Below, piece after piece: positions 62,074 to 64,000 of a stretch of DNA of 64,000 bases; positions within the stretch are counted from its first letter, which is position 1, and every line of letters begins with the position of its first letter. The DNA comes from JAFAXD01 sp963833605 (GTDB lineage Bacteria; Pseudomonadota; Alphaproteobacteria; Rhizobiales; Xanthobacteraceae), in NCBI GenBank assembly GCA_963833605.1, contig CAWHYZ010000026.1, positions 186,001 to 250,000 of the forward strand, written 5' to 3'. Position numbers and translations under genes: made by a program. A model generated the notes under the pieces. The model searched no databases. It was not told where the DNA came from and saw only the letters and a list, made by a program, of their open reading frames with translations.

Positions 62074-62623
62074 TCCACGTTCGCTCGACCCTGGAGAACA
62101 ATTGCTCTGGACAGATCGCCCGATCATCGATGCGTATTGCAGGCGGAAGGGACAGGATGGGTTCCTGGCAAGTCGCCAAGCTCTTCCGCTCGTTCTTGTG
62201 CTTTTGGCCTTCGGGACTGTCCTCGCCGGTTTTGGGATTACTCACGGTGGAACCGCAATTTTCGGAGTCGGGTTGGCGCTCGTATTGTTTGCACTTGCAG
62301 CCCTCTACCTGCCGGTCCGAGTTCGACGAGACGCGAGGCGGACCAGCTTCGCGATCACCGATCGACGCGCCATTATCGAAACGCCGGGTCTGCTTTTGCG
62401 AAATCGCATCAGCGTACCCTGTTCGGAGATTCAAACCATCGAAGTCCGCGACGGTGTATCCGATGATGTTCTGTTTCGTGACCATGAAGTAAAAAGCGAA
62501 CACGGATCCCATTTTGAACGCGACGGCTTTTTGGCAATCAAGGACGCTTCAAAGGTATCGCGATTGCTTCGTTCCACGGTTGAGAACTGCATCAGATCGC
62601 CATCCCCCGGCCCTTCGGCATGA
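62063..62623 (+). CDS. membrane protein with bacterial PH-like domain
   Basis: 186 residues. Two spans (ALPLVLVLLAFGTVLAGFGI and GGTAIFGVGLALVLFALAAL) precede TSFAITDRRAII and RISVPCSEIQTIEVRDG, the pattern of bacterial PH (bPH2) proteins. Function unknown. It overlaps fdhD by 11 bases at its start and mobA by four at its end, so it is part of the molybdenum-cofactor set. Confidence 0.72.
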   Translation: MTIDPRSLDPGEQLLWTDRPIIDAYCRRKGQDGFLASRQALPLVLVLLAFGTVLAGFGITHGGTAIFGVGLALVLFALAALYLPVRVRRDARRTSFAITDRRAIIETPGLLLRNRISVPCSEIQTIEVRDGVSDDVLFRDHEVKSEHGSHFERDGFLAIKDASKVSRLLRSTVENCIRSPSPGPSA

Positions 62624-63249
62624 GTATTAGGCCACCGACCGTCGGCCTCGTCCTCGCCGGCGGGCTGGCGCGGCGCATGGGGGGCGGCGACAAGGCGCTG
62701 ATCCAGATCGGCGGGGTTGCGATCCTCGACCGGGTGCTTGATCGCCTGCGCGGATCATGCGCGGCGATTGTGCTCAATGCTAACGGCGATCCGGCGCGCT
62801 TTGCGCGCTACGGCCTGCCCGTCGTTGCCGACAGCATCCCGGACTACGCCGGCCCGCTTGCCGGGATTCTGGCCGGCCTCGATTGGGCCGCCGCCAATAT
62901 GCCGGGGACGCAATGGCTGGTGAGCGTGCCGGGCGATTGTCCGTTCCTGCCGCGCGACCTGGTGGAGCGCCTGCACGCCGCTCGCGACGCGCAAAATACG
63001 CCGCTCGCATGCGCGCGCTCGGGCGAGTGGCGCCACCCGGTCGTCGGCCTGTGGCGGGTCGACCTGCGCGAGGATCTGCGCCACGCCATTACGGTCGATG
63101 GCCTGCGCAAGATCGAAATCTGGACCGCCCGTCACGGCATTGCGATCGCCACCTGGCCGGACCAGCCGTTCGATCCGTTCTTCAACGTCAACACACCGGA
63201 AGACGCCGCGACGGCTGATCGTGTTGCAAAGCAACATATCCCAGCCTGA
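62620..63249 (+). CDS. mobA: molybdenum cofactor guanylyltransferase
   Basis: 209 residues. LAGGLARRMGGGDKALIQIGG (GTP-binding loop), ADSIPDYAGPLAGILAGLDW, VPGDCPFLPRDLVERL and FFNVNTPEDAATAD identify MobA, which links GMP to the molybdopterin to form MGD for enzymes such as formate dehydrogenase. ATG 62620 overlaps the PH-like stop (ATGA). Confidence 0.93.
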   Translation: MSIRPPTVGLVLAGGLARRMGGGDKALIQIGGVAILDRVLDRLRGSCAAIVLNANGDPARFARYGLPVVADSIPDYAGPLAGILAGLDWAAANMPGTQWLVSVPGDCPFLPRDLVERLHAARDAQNTPLACARSGEWRHPVVGLWRVDLREDLRHAITVDGLRKIEIWTARHGIAIATWPDQPFDPFFNVNTPEDAATADRVAKQHIPA

Positions 63250-63330
63250 CCTGCGGCAGTTTACGGCGTGCCTTTTGTTTGTTTATCGATCAATATGCAG
63301 CGGTCCGTGGGGACATTGGGAGATGACATC

Positions 63331-63471
63331 ATGCGTGCCTTTCTGGCGGCTTGCGTCATAGCCGTGGTGCTTGCGATCGCCGGCTATTACGGGCTTCGCT
63401 CGAATTCAGGAGCCGGTTTCGGAAGCGTTCACCACCAGCGCGGTTCGAACTCAATTCATGAGCGTCGCGTA
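63331..63471 (+). pseudogene. small conserved membrane-anchored peptide, one frameshift
   Basis: From ATG 63331 a span MRAFLAACVIAVVLAIAGYY opens; about six codons later the text IQEPVSEAFTTSAVRTQFMS continues in another frame to TAG 63469-63471. From memory, short proteins of this shape ending in EPVxxAFTTSAVR occur beside moeA in related bacteria. The one-base break near 63395-63403 is either decay or error. It is too short for standard gene finders. Confidence 0.45.
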
Positions 63472-64000
63472 GGAGAGGAAGCCGACGGTCGCGCCCGCGG
63501 CGACTGTTGTGGTGTCTTCGGCGAGTTCGACCAGGCCGTCGGTTTCGGTCAGCGACGTGATGATGCCGGCGCCGTCCTTCGGGTATTTCACGGCTTCCAC
63601 GCCGCCTTCCGGGTTCTGCCGCAACGTGACCCGCACGTATTCGCGACGGCCCTCGCGCTTGCTGTAGGCAAACGCCGCGCGCACCGGCATGGCGACAAGC
63701 GGTTCCGGCAGCGCCCCGGCCAGCCTGAGCAGCAACGGCCGCACGACCCGCACGAAGGTGACGAACACAGCCGCCGGATTGCCGGGAAGTCCGACAAAAG
63801 CTGCGTTTCCGTTCGGCCCTGCCGGAATGATCCCCATGGCGACCGGACGGCCCGGCTTGATGCCGACGCGCCAGAATACCAGCCGGCCGATCGCTTCCAC
63901 CACGTCGCGCACGTGATCGGCTTCGCCGGTCGAAACGCCGCCGGAGGTGAGCACCAGATCGTGAACCGCGGCGGCGTCTTTGAGGGCAGCGCCCAGGTGT
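63451..64000 (-). CDS. moeA: molybdopterin molybdotransferase, C-terminal part
   Basis: The start lies beyond the window; the visible C-terminal 180 residues hold LTSGGVSTGEADHVRDVVE, WRVGIKPGRPVAMG, GLPGNPAAVFVTFV and the closing MoeA domain IV to 63451. MoeA inserts molybdate into adenylylated molybdopterin, a step shared with MobA and FdhD. Its end overlaps the end of the small gene at 63331 by convergence. Confidence 0.92.
   Translation of the reverse strand, partial: HLGAALKDAAAVHDLVLTSGGVSTGEADHVRDVVEAIGRLVFWRVGIKPGRPVAMGIIPAGPNGNAAFVGLPGNPAAVFVTFVRVVRPLLLRLAGALPEPLVAMPVRAAFAYSKREGRREYVRVTLRQNPEGGVEAVKYPKDGAGIITSLTETDGLVELAEDTTTVAAGATVGFLSYATLMN

Noticed and set aside
1..64000. CRISPR array or insertion sequence with transposase
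   Set aside because: No regularly spaced direct repeats and no transposase or integrase text were seen in the window.
1..64000. tRNA-Sec gene
   Set aside because: Only one tRNA (Ser-GGA) was recognised; the long tRNA with UCA anticodon was not seen, so Sec machinery must lie elsewhere if the UGA is used.

Overview
The window is GC-rich and dense with genes. It looks like a chromosome segment of an alphaproteobacterium of the order Hyphomicrobiales (Bradyrhizobium, Pseudolabrys or Rhodoplanes-like). This is inferred from gene content (DUF502, YcjX with its TIGR01620 partner, the transglutaminase/ATP-grasp/alpha-E cluster, paired DUF1800 and DUF1501 genes, several Dpp-type ABC systems) and from the intergenic palindromes typical of that group. 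No species can be named.

Layout. 0-8.4 kb: a broken quinone oxidoreductase, a Rieske oxygenase, a thioredoxin-reductase-like flavoprotein, a UGSC-family gene interrupted by one in-frame TGA (best read as selenocysteine), an AhpD-like protein, a flavin-dependent monooxygenase and an iron-dependent alcohol dehydrogenase. 8.6-19.3 kb: a Dpp-type ABC importer with two tandem binding proteins, followed by nagA, a SIS-domain sugar isomerase/deaminase and a divergent murQ, which reads as uptake and recycling of cell-wall fragments. 19.4-26.1 kb: transglutaminase, ATP-grasp/alpha-E and DUF2126 genes overlapping by 4 bases. 27-41 kb: mostly housekeeping or scattered genes (DUF502, TDT transporter, TIGR01620/ycjX, DUF1501/DUF1800, a benzoylformate-decarboxylase-like enzyme, an exported deaminase, rhodanese, an orphan TRAP receptor).

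41.4-51 kb is the accessory part. It carries small secreted proteins, an exported proteasome-like Ntn hydrolase next to a YARHG/amidase membrane protein, an M15 peptidase, a papain-like (C70-type) protease with an unknown partner, aroQ, truncated TRAP and TctC transporter genes, a umuC remnant, and a compact operon of a small membrane peptide, a 47-residue HTH protein and a winged-helix/CHAT (caspase-like) protease. This stretch ends at a tRNA-Ser gene; a 12-base copy of the tRNA 3' end lies about 3 kb away in direct orientation, as expected for a tRNA-targeted insertion.

51.3-64 kb: a second Dpp-type importer whose permease and ATPase genes, and the isochorismatase-like gene after them, are broken by frameshifts, while its binding protein is intact. 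Then come a formamidase/acetamidase, an asparaginase-like protein, fdhD, a membrane PH-like protein, mobA and moeA, that is, molybdenum cofactor and formate dehydrogenase maturation.

The strongest candidates for something new are the UGA-containing UGSC gene with a perfect hairpin just after the UGA (3.06-4.69 kb) and the HTH/wHTH-CHAT operon beside tRNA-Ser (49.5-50.8 kb). At least ten reading-frame breaks occur, clustered at 51.3-55.8 kb, so either local gene decay or poor base accuracy must be kept in mind.
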